Shown here piece after piece: positions 34,185-42,873 of a stretch of 47,109 bases of DNA. Position 1 is the first letter of the stretch. The number at the start of each line of letters is the position of its first letter. Location of the stretch: NCBI GenBank assembly GCA_937873205.1, contig CALMVO010000113.1:1-47109 (forward strand), given 5' to 3'. The notes below the pieces were generated by a model. That model was not told the origin of the DNA and searched no databases. It saw only the letters and a list, made by a program, of their open reading frames with translations. Origin of the DNA: an uncultured Acetobacteraceae bacterium (lineage in GTDB: Bacteria > Pseudomonadota > Alphaproteobacteria > Acetobacterales > Acetobacteraceae). A program made the position numbers and the translations under genes.

Positions 34185-35353
34185 CGGCCGCTCGCGGTCC
34201 CAGCCTGGGTGTGATCCTGGCGTACCAGCGCCAGCAGGCGGGCGAGAGCGTCGGCGGCGACGTCGTGGCCGTCGCCGCCGGCTGCCGCGGCGTGCGCCAG
34301 CCGATCGGCCGCCGCGCGCAGCGCGCTACCCCCGCCGAGTGCGGCAAGATCGTCCGGCGAAGTGGTGAGCGCCAGCCCGGCGGCATCGATCCGCAGCGCG
34401 CGCAGGGCGCTGCCGACGCCGTGGCGGATGCGGTCCTCGTAGCGGGCGTGCTCTGCGGTGCCAAGCGCGCCGTCGAGCGTCAGCCAGACCAGCACCCGGC
34501 TGGGATCGTCGCCGCCCAGGGCGCGCAGGCGGTGCTCGAGCGCCTCGATGTCGGCAGGGCCGGCGAGCATGGCCCGCTCGCGTCGCCACAGATGGCGGCC
34601 GACCGCCTGCGGCGCCCGCGGTTGCAACCGGCCGGGGCAGGCCACCAGCACCCAGCCCCCCCCGGCGCCGCCCCCGTCGCAGCCGTCCCGCGCCCGGGTG
34701 CCGGAGTACCAGCTCAGCGGCCCGGCAGGGACCTGGCCGTGCCAATCGCCGAGGGCCAGGTAGTCGAGGCCGCTGCGGCTGGCGCGGTCGGCGGCGATCA
34801 GGTTGGGGGCGGTGCCGGCGCTGCCGAACGCGCGGACCGAGCCGTGCGCGAGACCGATACGCAGGCTTCCCTCCGGGGTGACGGCCTCGTCCATGCATGC
34901 GGTTGGGTCGCCGAAGGCGTGGCGGCGGTCGAGTGCTGCCGGCAGCAGCCAGGCATCGCGGCCGGTGGCGCCGGGGCCGGCTTCGTCCATGCCGAGGGGA
35001 ACCGGCTGCGGCGACAGGTGGACGTGCACGTGCGCGGGCAGGCCGATCCGCTGCAGCCGATCCCAAACGCCGCCGGGCACGTTGGGATCGTGGTTGCCGG
35101 GAATCAGGTGCCAGTGCAGATCGGGGAACTGGCGCATGCGCTCGATCGGCTGGCGCAGGGTGCGGTCGCTGGGGATGGCGACGTCCCAGACGTCGCCGGC
35201 GACCAGCACCCGGGTCGCCAGCTGCGCGCGGGCGAGGCGGCCGATCCGGCCGATCGCCTCCAGCCGCTCGTTCTGCAGCACCGCCAGGGTCTCGTCATCG
35301 GCGAAGCGGAAGCTCTTGCCGACCTGCCAGTCCGAGGTGTGCACGACTCGCAT
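34181..35353 (-). CDS. SbcD-like metallophosphoesterase, YhaO type
   Basis: The 390-residue protein starts MRVVHTSDWQVGKSF. Metal-binding motifs follow in order: SDWQ, VLVAGDVWDVAI, IPGNHDPNV and LALGDWHGQ. The first motif has Gln where SbcD usually has His, as in other YhaO-type proteins. The catalytic domain ends at about residue 240 (WYSGTRARD); the C-terminal 140 residues form the capping region that meets the ATPase. The middle is rich in Gly, but the frame is intact. It is the upstream partner of the YhaN-like ATPase. A glutathione S-transferase gene lies 33 bases upstream on the same strand. Confidence 0.87.
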   Translation of the reverse strand: MRVVHTSDWQVGKSFRFADDETLAVLQNERLEAIGRIGRLARAQLATRVLVAGDVWDVAIPSDRTLRQPIERMRQFPDLHWHLIPGNHDPNVPGGVWDRLQRIGLPAHVHVHLSPQPVPLGMDEAGPGATGRDAWLLPAALDRRHAFGDPTACMDEAVTPEGSLRIGLAHGSVRAFGSAGTAPNLIAADRASRSGLDYLALGDWHGQVPAGPLSWYSGTRARDGCDGGGAGGGWVLVACPGRLQPRAPQAVGRHLWRRERAMLAGPADIEALEHRLRALGGDDPSRVLVWLTLDGALGTAEHARYEDRIRHGVGSALRALRIDAAGLALTTSPDDLAALGGGSALRAAADRLAHAAAAGGDGHDVAADALARLLALVRQDHTQAGTASGR

Positions 35354-35386
35354 CGGCGACAGTGTAGCAGCCGGATGGCGGCGCGG

Positions 35387-36103
35387 TCAGTCCCGCCCGT
35401 CCTTTGCGGTTCCCAGCCCGCTGATGTGGCGGAACATGTGCGCGGTGGCCGCCGCGTCCATCTTGGAGAAGCGGTCCTGATCCGGCATCGCCCGTGCGCG
35501 CTGCGCCGCCGGCCGCTGGTCGATCTCGTCCAGCAGCCGCTTCAGGTTCGGCAGCCGGGTCCAGATGTCGGGCTCGCCGAACATGAAGGGCACCCGCGAC
35601 ACCCAGCCCCAGACCGCCATGTCGACGATGCTGTACTCGTCGCCGAGCACGTAGCGGCGGCCGTCCAGCCGTGCCTCCAGGATGCCCCAGTGCCGCTCGG
35701 CCTCGAAGGCGTAGCGGGTCAGCGCATACGCCTTCGGCTCCGGCGCGAAGTGCCGGAAATGCACCGCCTGCCCGGAGAAGGGGCCGATCCCGGTGGCGAC
35801 GAACATCAGCCAGGACAGCAGCGCGCCCCGCTGCCCGGCCTGATCGGGGCCGGGGCCGCCGCCCAGGAACCGTCCGGTCTTCTCGGCCAGGTAGAGCAGG
35901 ATCGCGTTGCTGTCGAACACCACCGCGTCGCCGTCGACGATGCATGGCACCTTGCCGTTCGGGTTCAGCGCCACGAAAGCGGACTCGAACTGAGCGCCGC
36001 GGGCGGTGTCGACCGGGATCGGCTCGTAGGCGAGCCCGGCCTCCTCCAGGAGCAGCGCCACCTTCATCGGGTTGGGCGCCGGGCTGTAGTAGAAACGGAT
36101 CAT
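35387..36103 (-). CDS. Glutathione S-transferase
   Basis: The 238-residue protein has the N-terminal thioredoxin-like domain: MIRFYYSPAPNPMKVALLLE, then NPNGKVPCIVDGDAVVFDSN with cis-Pro, and AILLYLAEKTG. The usual ES at the glutathione site reads DS here. A helical C-terminal domain includes YVLGDEYSIVDMAVWGWVSR with the conserved N-capping box Asp. It probably conjugates or isomerises glutathione adducts in the cytoplasm. It precedes the YhaO/YhaN pair by 33 bases and may share its transcript. Upstream lies a 285-base divergent gap (36104–36388) towards the fusion gene; no clear operator was seen there. Confidence 0.9.
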   Translation of the reverse strand: MIRFYYSPAPNPMKVALLLEEAGLAYEPIPVDTARGAQFESAFVALNPNGKVPCIVDGDAVVFDSNAILLYLAEKTGRFLGGGPGPDQAGQRGALLSWLMFVATGIGPFSGQAVHFRHFAPEPKAYALTRYAFEAERHWGILEARLDGRRYVLGDEYSIVDMAVWGWVSRVPFMFGEPDIWTRLPNLKRLLDEIDQRPAAQRARAMPDQDRFSKMDAAATAHMFRHISGLGTAKDGRD

Positions 36104-36388
36104 GGCTGCGGAGCCTCATCGTCTGAGCACGCCGACGCTAGACCCTGCCGGCAGCGGTCGCTACCGCGGCGGCCGCCGATCCGTGGAATGCCCTCGGAAC
36201 CTCCGGGAACGCCCGGGGCGATCGGGTGTTGGACGACCGGGTTCGGCACGTCGGCGTGTCGGGGCCGACGGGAATGGCGCGCGGCGGATTGGTCCTGGGG
36301 GGCGAAACCTGCCAGGATGTGCAGGACGGCGGACTGGCCACGGGGCGAGCATTCCGGCCATCAGCCTTGCTGGAGCGAATCAGGACAG

Positions 36389-38227
36389 ATGTGGCTCCGA
36401 TCCCTGGTATGGTCTCCGACCATTGCCCTCAGTTGGCTGTGGGGGCTTGGTTTCTTCTACGCGATCCACGTGACGTTTCTGTACGGGCTGCAGGGATTTC
36501 TGGGGTTCGCGCTGCCGAACGCGCTCGGCCTTGGGCTGTTCGGCTGGCTGGTCGAGCGCTACGGATCGCGCACCGACCTGCGATCCGAGGTCGACCGGAT
36601 CGCCTCGCGCTACGGCGGCATCCTGCTGGTCTATCAGGCGGTGGCGGTGGCGATCACGGTGTCCGCCTTCGCCGGCGACTTCCTTCGGCCGTTGATCGGC
36701 GGGCTCGCGGTGCCGCTCACCATCCTACTGGCGGTGGTGGCCTGCGCCACCGGACACGTGCTGCGGATCCAGGACTTCAAGCCGTTGCACGGCGTGATGC
36801 TGCTGGTGGGCGTGGCGGCGGCGCTGGCGGCGATCGTGTTGCTGCCGGACTGGAGCCGGCTGCAGGCGCTGTCGCCCGCCTCGCCACGCCCAGGTGCCGG
36901 CGACGCCAGGATCTACGGGTTGGTGGTGCCGTCCTTGGTCGGGTTCCTGCTGGGACCCTGGCTTGACTTGCAGCAATGGCAGCGGGCGCTTCGCATCCGC
37001 GAGGAGGGCAAGTCTATCGGCCGGGCCTATGCCGGCGGCGGCCTGCTGTTCCTGGGCCTCATCAGCATCAACGCATGGCTCGCCGCAGGTCTGCCGGCGA
37101 CGGCCGCCGCCGTCCTGCATCCGGGGCTGGACGGCGTCGTCGAGGCGCAGTCGGTGGTGGGCGCAACCTTCGCGGCCCTGGGAAATGCCGCCCGCGCCAG
37201 CGCCTGGCTGTTCGGGCTGTGGGCGGCGATCGCGGTCGTCTCGACGCTCGACAGCGCCTACGCGGCGACCCGCTGGTTCCTGGTGATGGCCACCGCGCGC
37301 AGCAACAGCCCGATCTTCGCGCTGCTGCCCAAGCCGCTGGTGCAGACGCCGCTCTGGATGCTGGGCGGCGCGTTCGGCATCGCCGCGATCGCCTACGGGC
37401 TCGGAATCCCGCTCGTGCTGATGGTCGCGCCGTTCTGCTCGCTGTTCGTCGGCTATGCCGCCTGCCTGCTGCTGCAGGTCACGGCACCACGGAGCCGTCT
37501 CGGACCGGCCGCGCATCACGACTCGATGCTCTGCTTCCTGCTCGGGATCGGCGCCGCCGCCGCCGTCACGGTCGGCTATTACGGCCGGATGACGCCGGTG
37601 ATGGCGGTGGCGCCCCTGCTGCCGCTGCTGGCGGCGGCCCGGCTGCGCGGCCCGGCGCCGGAAGCGGCCGGCATCGGGACCCACGTGGATGACGGGACCC
37701 GGGACCGGGTAGTCGCCCGGACCGAGGCGCCGTCCCGGGGGTCGGCGCACGTCGTCGCGGCGGAAGGCCAGGCGGCCGGCACGGGGCTTGCCGGACGCTT
37801 CGACGGCAACTGGTTCCTGTACGACGTGATGCCGAGCTACGACGACACCAACTCGGTCGGCAACGTCTACTTCGCCAACTACATCCGCTGGGTCGGCAAG
37901 ACCCGCGAGCTGTTCTTCGCCAAGTGCGTGCCGAACTTCGACCTGAAGACGACGGGCTTCTTCATCCTGACCCGAGATTTCTACCATAAGTTCGTGCGCG
38001 AGACGCGCGAGTTCGAGGCGATCCTAGTGCGCATCCGGGTCGGCAAGCACAACCGAAAGTTCGTGACGCTGGAGCACGAGATCCGCAATGCCGAGGGCGA
38101 CCTGCTCGGCAAGGGGACGCAACAGCTGATGTTCGTCGACGTCGCCACCTACGGGCTGATCGACGTCCCGGTCGATATGCTGCGCGGGTTCCTGCCTTAT
38201 GTCACCAATGCCCCGGCTGGCGTCTAG
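36389..38227 (+). CDS. Solute-symporter-like membrane domain fused to a hotdog thioesterase
   Basis: The 612-residue protein has two clear parts. Residues about 1–430 hold about 11–12 hydrophobic helices with VVPSLVGFLLGPWLDLQQWQ and SAYAATRWFLV, like the core of sodium/solute symporters. After a Gly/Ala-rich linker, residues about 470–612 form a 4HBT-type hotdog domain: FLYDVMPSYDDTNSVGNVYF with the Asn-Ser-Val-Gly-Asn-Val-Tyr-Phe pattern, then NYIRWVGKTRELFF. This resembles thioesterases of enediyne polyketide pathways (DynE7/CalE7) more than housekeeping YbgC. ATG 36389 with AGGA just upstream starts MWLRSLVWSPTIALSW; no stop interrupts the fusion. The TAG stop is supplied by the end of palindromic element copy B. 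Substrates of either domain are unknown. Confidence 0.75.
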   Translation: MWLRSLVWSPTIALSWLWGLGFFYAIHVTFLYGLQGFLGFALPNALGLGLFGWLVERYGSRTDLRSEVDRIASRYGGILLVYQAVAVAITVSAFAGDFLRPLIGGLAVPLTILLAVVACATGHVLRIQDFKPLHGVMLLVGVAAALAAIVLLPDWSRLQALSPASPRPGAGDARIYGLVVPSLVGFLLGPWLDLQQWQRALRIREEGKSIGRAYAGGGLLFLGLISINAWLAAGLPATAAAVLHPGLDGVVEAQSVVGATFAALGNAARASAWLFGLWAAIAVVSTLDSAYAATRWFLVMATARSNSPIFALLPKPLVQTPLWMLGGAFGIAAIAYGLGIPLVLMVAPFCSLFVGYAACLLLQVTAPRSRLGPAAHHDSMLCFLLGIGAAAAVTVGYYGRMTPVMAVAPLLPLLAAARLRGPAPEAAGIGTHVDDGTRDRVVARTEAPSRGSAHVVAAEGQAAGTGLAGRFDGNWFLYDVMPSYDDTNSVGNVYFANYIRWVGKTRELFFAKCVPNFDLKTTGFFILTRDFYHKFVRETREFEAILVRIRVGKHNRKFVTLEHEIRNAEGDLLGKGTQQLMFVDVATYGLIDVPVDMLRGFLPYVTNAPAGV

Positions 38228-38331
38228 AGGATGATCCGATCGCTTAGGCTCGCGGATCATCCTCTAGCTTGTTGTTTTAACGAGCATCTTTATCCGATCG
38301 AACGAGTCCGTTCGATCGGATGATGCTCTAG
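38224..38331 (-). repeat. Composite palindromic element, copy B
   Basis: This 108-base element is nearly identical, in reverse orientation, to copy A at 3640–3746. It has the same CTAGAG/CTCTAG ends, the same two hairpin units and the same AAAACAACAAG linker read on the reverse strand. Like copy A it supplies the TAG stop of the gene it touches, here the symporter–thioesterase fusion. The truncated LysR pseudogene begins about 90 bases further on. Confidence 0.88.
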
Positions 38332-38419
38332 GACCGAACCATACGCATCTCCGGCAGCATGCGGGCGCATCGTCTCGAGCCGACGGACGGATCGGGCGGC
38401 ACGATGAACCAGGGGCCAA

Positions 38420-39152
38420 GTGGCCCTGCGGCGGCGACGGCGCGGCCTGACGCAGTCCGCTATGAGCACGTCGCTTCGAAAGCTGTGTGACCATTTCGAC
38501 GACCCCATCATCAGCTATTCCCGTGATCGGACCGAGCTGACGCCTCTGGAAGAGGCGTTGCGCCCGGAGGTCGCCGAGATGCTTCAGCTCGGTTGGGACA
38601 TGCTGATGCTGCAGGAACAGTTCGATCCCGCGACGTCATCCGCCATCTTTCGTCTGGCGACGATCGACTCCCTGGACATCGTCCTGCTTCCGCACCTCCT
38701 GCGGCTGGTCACGGCGGCCGCCCCGCATGTCACGATCGTCTCGGCACCCACGCCCTATTCCACGCCGGAGAACATCTTCAAGACCGGAGCGGACGTCGTT
38801 TCGTTCGGGACGGACTTTAGAATGCCAAGCTCGACAGCGAGGTCATCTACTCGGACGAGTTCATCTGCATCGTCGGCGTCGATCATCCCGTGGTCGACGG
38901 CGCCATGAGCATCGAGCACTACCGATCCACACCCCATGCCGCCATGCAGCGGGTCGACGGAGCCCGAAGTTCAGGTCGCGACAGCGGGTTCGAGGCGATC
39001 GACGACGGTATAGAGGTCGCCGTCACGACGAGAAGCCGGTCCGCTCGCGGAGGGTGAAGGTACTGGCGCAGTGGCAGGGCTACAGGACCGATGAACCCGG
39101 CATGCGCTGGCTGCTCGGGATGATCCGCGAGGCCGCTCGCCAACTGCCCTGA
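38420..39152 (+). pseudogene. Broken LysR-family regulator (NodD-like)
   Basis: Three frames carry consecutive LysR parts. The first has the second half of the helix-turn-helix, RGLTQSAMSTSLRKLCDHFD, then LTPLEEALRPEVAEML and the effector domain start RLATIDSLDIVLLPHLLRLV, up to about 38820. The next frame continues KLDSEVIYSDEFICIVGVDH and HPVVDGAMSIEHYRSTPHA, to a stop near 39057. The third gives the C-terminus QWQGYRTDEPGMRWLLGMIR to the stop at 39152. The pattern is of the NodD/NahR-like group. The N-terminal part of the DNA-binding domain is missing, next to repeat copy B. Two frame changes and the lost start make it non-functional. Confidence 0.8.
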
Positions 39153-39209
39153 TGGAGCCGCCCGAGGAGCTTCGGCTGCAGCGGCGTCCAGGTGCTTGGT
39201 GTGCGGACG

Positions 39210-39236
39210 ATCGATCCGGTCAATGACAGGATCGAT
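39210..39236. promoter_or_regulatory. Palindromic operator-like site between LysR and P450 remnants
   Basis: ATCGATCC and GGATCGAT form a perfect eight-base inverted repeat with an 11-base spacer (39218–39228). The right end runs into ATCGATTATTCCAATT, which shares most bases with the downstream part of the rhizobial nod box (ATCGATTTTACCAATC). The gap 39153–39391 holds no gene. A LysR-type operator for the P450 gene is inferred from position. Confidence 0.4.
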
Positions 39237-39391
39237 TATTCCAATTTGACACCGGCACGGCGTAACGGTCCGCTGAAGAACTCGGAGCATGTCGGGACGA
39301 TCATCGATCCGCGCCTTGCCGGCGTAAGCCTGGTTCGTCGCCGTTTCGTATGGGTCGCAAATCATCAGAACGAGATTGGGGGACGATCAAC

Positions 39392-40648
39392 GTGACGCCA
39401 GGACCATCCGCGGGCGACCACGTCATCGGCAGCTCCGGCGGCCAGAGCTCCGGTTGTCCCTTCTGACCAGAGCAGTTCCGTCTCGACGATCCTGCGACAC
39501 CGGCCGGTCCGTACGGCTCCTATCTGGTCCTCCGTGATCAGGAGCCCGTGCTGCGGACGACCGTCGGCGATCGGACCTGGTGGGTGCTCGGCCGGCAGAC
39601 GGACGTGCTGAAGGCGCTGATGGATCCCAGGACCTTCTCGAGCCGGACACTGCCGGACGCCGCCGTCCTGTCTTCCGATCCTCCCGAGCACGACCGCTTG
39701 CGGGCCATGGTGGCGGCCTGGTTCTTCCGATCATCGATCCATGAACTCTCAGCGCAGATCGCGGAGCATGCCGAGGCGCTGATCGGACGGGTGGCGGAGG
39801 CCGGCCAATGTGACGTCGTGGGCGACGTCGTGGGCGACGTCGCGGAAAAGCTCACGATCACGATGATCAGCGGGATGCTCGGGATCTCCCCGGAGGCGGT
39901 CGAACGGCTTCACGCAACGAGGTCCTGCGCACCGCGTTCTGATGTTCTTGCAGGCGACCCGCTCGGGGGTCGAACCCCCGCCCCAGGCCCGCGCCGCAAT
40001 GGAGACGGTCAACTCGACGCTTGGAGACATCATTGACGGGTCCTACCTGGACGGCCGCCTCATCGCCGATCTCATCGGGCATATGAACCAAGGCGACCTG
40101 ACCCGGGCGCAGTGCATGAGCTACGTGCAGATCCTGTTCGGGGCGGGACATTCGACCACGACCGACCTGATCGCCAACGTGGTCTATGTCCTGACCGGAC
40201 GTGCCGGCGACCTGGACCGCATGATGGACGACGAGACCTTCGCCGGCCAGTTTCTGGAAGAGGTGCTGCGCACCCGGCCATCCTTCCATCGCATCCGGCG
40301 GGTGACGACGCGCGACGTGAGCATCGGCGACGTCGTCATACCCGCCGGCTCCATGGTGCGACTCCTGCTCGCCGCGGCCAACCGCGATCCCGCTTCCCTC
40401 GAAGACCCTGAAACCTTCGACCCCGACAAGAAGCGTCGCCAGCATATGGCGTTCGGGAGGGGCATCCACACCTGCCTCGGCAGTACGCTGCCCGCCTCGA
40501 GGCGACGATCGCGCTTCAGGTGCGCTCGCGTCATGTAGCCGCGATGTCGCTGGACCCACACGACGCGCCGACGCCGCGATCCGGGGGCACGTTCAACGAT
40601 TTCGGCTTCAGGCGGCTGCCCGTCCTGCTGCACGCCCGCGGGCGTTGA
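39392..40648 (+). pseudogene. Broken cytochrome P450 gene
   Basis: The N-terminal frame starts at GTG 39392 behind GGGGGA. It has an in-frame TGA at 39464–39466 (after SSGCPF) and continues with LRTTVGDRTWWVLGRQTDVL and SSDPPEHDRLRAMVAAWFFR. Near 39930 the frame changes. The next part has the oxygen-binding I-helix LFGAGHSTTTDLIANVV, the ExxR motif EEVLRT and the haem loop HMAFGRGIHTCLG with its Cys ligand. Near 40490 the frame changes again, and RLEATIALQV with PTPRSGGTFNDFGFRRLPVL finishes the C-terminus. All key P450 motifs remain readable, so the decay is recent. The in-frame repeat GDVVGDVVGDVA reflects a short tandem duplication. Confidence 0.88.
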
Positions 40649-40670
40649 TCTCGCGCGGCGTCGCGCCGGC

Positions 40671-41723
40671 TCAATCGTCTCCGGCGGCGAGCGCCAGCGC
40701 CTTGCGCATCAGGGTGGGCAGCGCCTCGCCGTCAAGCGCGCCGGCCGGCCGCAGGAACCGTCCCTCGAGCACCGCCGTTGGGATCTCCGGGCAGCGCGCG
40801 GCACATACCTCAAGCGTCAGCGCGAAGTGCGTGAACACGTGGCGCACCTCGCCAAGCGGCCGCCAAGCGGCGGGCAGCGGCGCGAAGCGGTCGGCCTCGG
40901 CGTCGGTCCAGGGCGTCTCCCGCCACGGCGTGCCGGGCAGTTCGGTCATGCCGCCGAGCAGGCCGTGCGGCGGGCGGCGCTGCAACAGCACCGCGCCGTC
41001 GCGATCGGCCAAGTGGAACGCCCGTCCGTGCCGCTCCGGCCGCACGGCCTTCGCCGGCCGGTGCGGCAGCTCCCCCGCCAGCCCGCGCGCCTGGGCGAGG
41101 CAGGCGCCGCGCCACGGGCACAGCGCGCAGGCCGGCCGCCGCGGCGTGCAGATCGTGGCGCCGAGATCGAACAGCGCCTGCGCGAAGTCGGACGGCCGTG
41201 CCCGCGCATCGGCGTCGTCGCCCAGCCGTGCCGCGGCCGCGGTCAGCATCCGGCGCGCGGCCGGCAGCGGTGTCTCGATCGCGAACAGCCGCGCCGTGAC
41301 GCGCTCCACGTTGCCGTCGACCGGCACCGCCGGCACGCCGAACGCGATCGCCGCGATCGCTGGCGCGGTATAGCCGCCGATCCCCGGCAGCGCGCGCAGG
41401 GCCGCGATGTCGTGCGGGAAGCCGCCAAGCGCCGCGACCGCGTGCGCGCAGGCGTGCAGGTTGCGGGCGCGGGCGTAGTAGCCAAGGCCGGCCCATGCCT
41501 CCATCACCCGGGCCTCGGGTGCGGCCGCCAGGTCGTCCACGGTCGGGAACAGCGACAGGAAGCGCCGGAAGTACGGGATCACGGCGGCGACCGTGGTCTG
41601 CTGCAGCATGATCTCGCTGAGCCAGACGTGGTAGGGATCGGCGGTCTCGCCCGCCGGCGCGCGCCAGGGCAGGATGCGGCGGTGGCGATCGTACCAGTGC
41701 AGCAGGTCGCGGGCGGGAGGCAC
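40671..41723 (-). CDS. mutY: A/G-specific adenine glycosylase MutY
   Basis: The 350-residue protein begins VPPARDLLHWYDRHRRILPW (GTG start at 41723). Catalytic Glu37 is in LSEIMLQQTTVAAVIPYF; the helix-hairpin-helix is LPGIGGYTAPAIAAIAFG with Asp in VPVDGNVERV. The iron-sulfur loop is CTPRRPACALCPWRGAC (C-x6-C-x2-C-x5-C). The NUDIX-like C-terminal domain that reads 8-oxoguanine begins near residue 230 (RHGRAFHLADRDGAVLLQRR). It removes adenine opposite 8-oxoguanine. There is no ATG at the start; GTG is the only suitable codon. It diverges from the dciA-like gene with 9 bases between start codons, a common alphaproteobacterial arrangement. Confidence 0.95.
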   Translation of the reverse strand: MPPARDLLHWYDRHRRILPWRAPAGETADPYHVWLSEIMLQQTTVAAVIPYFRRFLSLFPTVDDLAAAPEARVMEAWAGLGYYARARNLHACAHAVAALGGFPHDIAALRALPGIGGYTAPAIAAIAFGVPAVPVDGNVERVTARLFAIETPLPAARRMLTAAAARLGDDADARARPSDFAQALFDLGATICTPRRPACALCPWRGACLAQARGLAGELPHRPAKAVRPERHGRAFHLADRDGAVLLQRRPPHGLLGGMTELPGTPWRETPWTDAEADRFAPLPAAWRPLGEVRHVFTHFALTLEVCAARCPEIPTAVLEGRFLRPAGALDGEALPTLMRKALALAAGDD

Positions 41724-41732
41724 GGCGGGTCT

Positions 41733-42197
41733 ATGGCGAACGGCGCATCCGACGGCAAGCAGCCCATCCGGCACGTCTACGGCCCGCGCAGCCTGGCCAG
41801 CCTGCTGCCGCCGATCGTGCGGCCGGCGCTGAAGGCGCGCTCGCCGGCGGCGGCGCAGGTGCTGGCGGACTGGCCGTCCCTGGTCGGGCCGACGCTGGCG
41901 GCGATGGCGGCCCCCCGGCGGATGTCCGGCGGAACGCTGACGCTGGCGGCGAACGGACCGGCGGCGCTGGAGCTGCAGCACCTGCTGCCGCAGCTGATCG
42001 CGCGCATCAACGGGGCACTCGGGTGCGCGCTGGTCGAGCGGGTGCGCTTCGTGCAGCAGGACCCCGCCGCCGGCACCCCCCCGGCGGCGGCGCGCGATCC
42101 CGAGCCGGCGCCGGTCGCGGTGGCGCTGCCGGACGGCGCGCTGCACGACGCGCTGGCCCGGCTGGGCGGCCGCATTGCCGGCCGATCGCATGGATAG
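41733..42197 (+). CDS. DUF721/DciA-like protein
   Basis: The 154-residue protein has the DUF721 pattern: SLASLLPPIVRPALKARSPA, ADWPSLVGPTLAAMAAPRRM, LTLAANGPAALELQHLLPQL and RINGALGCALVERVRFVQ. DciA proteins of this family load the replicative helicase DnaB in bacteria lacking DnaC. In alphaproteobacteria the gene typically sits between mutY and a thioredoxin/DsbA gene followed by smc, as here. The C-terminus is an unstructured Pro/Ala-rich tail. Confidence 0.85.
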   Translation: MANGASDGKQPIRHVYGPRSLASLLPPIVRPALKARSPAAAQVLADWPSLVGPTLAAMAAPRRMSGGTLTLAANGPAALELQHLLPQLIARINGALGCALVERVRFVQQDPAAGTPPAAARDPEPAPVAVALPDGALHDALARLGGRIAGRSHG

Positions 42198-42225
42198 ACG
42201 CCCAAATAGACACGCGGAGCCGCCG

Positions 42226-42846
42226 ATGCCGATCCGACGCCGCCTGCTTCTCGCCGCGGTCCCCGCCCTGCTGGCCCGTCCGGCCCTCCGTCCCGCCCGG
42301 GCGCAGCGCGCCGATGCCCGGATGGACGAACGCGCCGTCGGCTCGCCGGACGCCAAGCTGGTGGTGCAGGAATGGTTCTCGCTCACCTGCACGCATTGCG
42401 CGCATTTCTCGGAGACGGCGTTCCCCGAGGTGCAAGCGAGGCTGATCGACACCGGCCGCATCCGCTACGTGTTCCGCGACTTCCCGCTCGACCAGCTGGC
42501 GCTGACCGCGGCGATGGTGGCCCGCGCCCTGCCGCCCGACCGCTACCTGCCGTTCGTCGAGACGCTGCTGGCGACGCAGGACGGCTGGGCGTTCAACCCG
42601 GCCGCCGACCCGCTGGAGCAGCTCGGCCGCCAGGCGGCGCTGGCCGGAATGCCGGCAGCGGAGTTCCAGGCGGTGGTGGCCGACCAGCACCTGAAGGAGG
42701 AGCTTCTGCAGGAGCAGGACGACGGCCAGAAGCGCTACGCCATCGAGGGCACGCCGACCTTCGTCTTCGGCGCCCAGAAGATCGGCCCGATCGCCACCTA
42801 CGACGCGTTTGCCGCCGCGGTCGGGAAGGCGTCGGCGGGCGGATAG
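42226..42846 (+). CDS. DsbA-like thiol oxidoreductase, copy 1
   Basis: The 206-residue exported thioredoxin-fold protein starts MPIRRRLLLAAVPALLARPA, with likely cleavage after ARAQ near residue 27. The active site is CTHC at 55–58 in QEWFSLTCTHCAHFSETAFP. The cis-proline loop is IEGTPTFVFG. It belongs to the DsbA/DSBA-like oxidoreductases of the periplasm. It is closely similar to the second copy at 45459 (VQEWFSLTCTHCA, FPLDQ and VARALPP in both). GGAG sits eight bases before the ATG. The gene follows the dciA-like gene by 28 bases. Confidence 0.9.
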   Translation: MPIRRRLLLAAVPALLARPALRPARAQRADARMDERAVGSPDAKLVVQEWFSLTCTHCAHFSETAFPEVQARLIDTGRIRYVFRDFPLDQLALTAAMVARALPPDRYLPFVETLLATQDGWAFNPAADPLEQLGRQAALAGMPAAEFQAVVADQHLKEELLQEQDDGQKRYAIEGTPTFVFGAQKIGPIATYDAFAAAVGKASAGG

Positions 42847-42873
42847 GCTATCGGCGGCAGGGAGCGAACGGAT

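Noticed and set aside
31482-34214. A 910-codon + strand open frame opposite the SbcC-like gene
   Set aside because: No domain or motif; very high Gly/Ala/Gln content. The reverse strand carries clear ATPase motifs.
34590-34730. Possible frameshift in the metallophosphoesterase gene (Gly/Arg-rich patch)
   Set aside because: The frame stays open, and sequence on both sides continues the expected domain order, so no frame change is needed.
34211-38227. A 1338-codon open frame on the + strand that runs through the YhaO and GST genes into the symporter–thioesterase gene
   Set aside because: The part before 36389 is antisense to two well-supported reverse genes and has the Arg/Gly/Ala-rich look of a composition-driven frame.
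39190-39245. A full rhizobial nod box
   Set aside because: Only the downstream third matches well; the upstream part and spacing do not, so it is reported only as a palindrome with partial similarity.
39192-39395. Short open frame between the LysR and P450 pseudogenes
   Set aside because: No ribosome site, no similarity to anything recognisable, and it covers the palindromic operator-like site.
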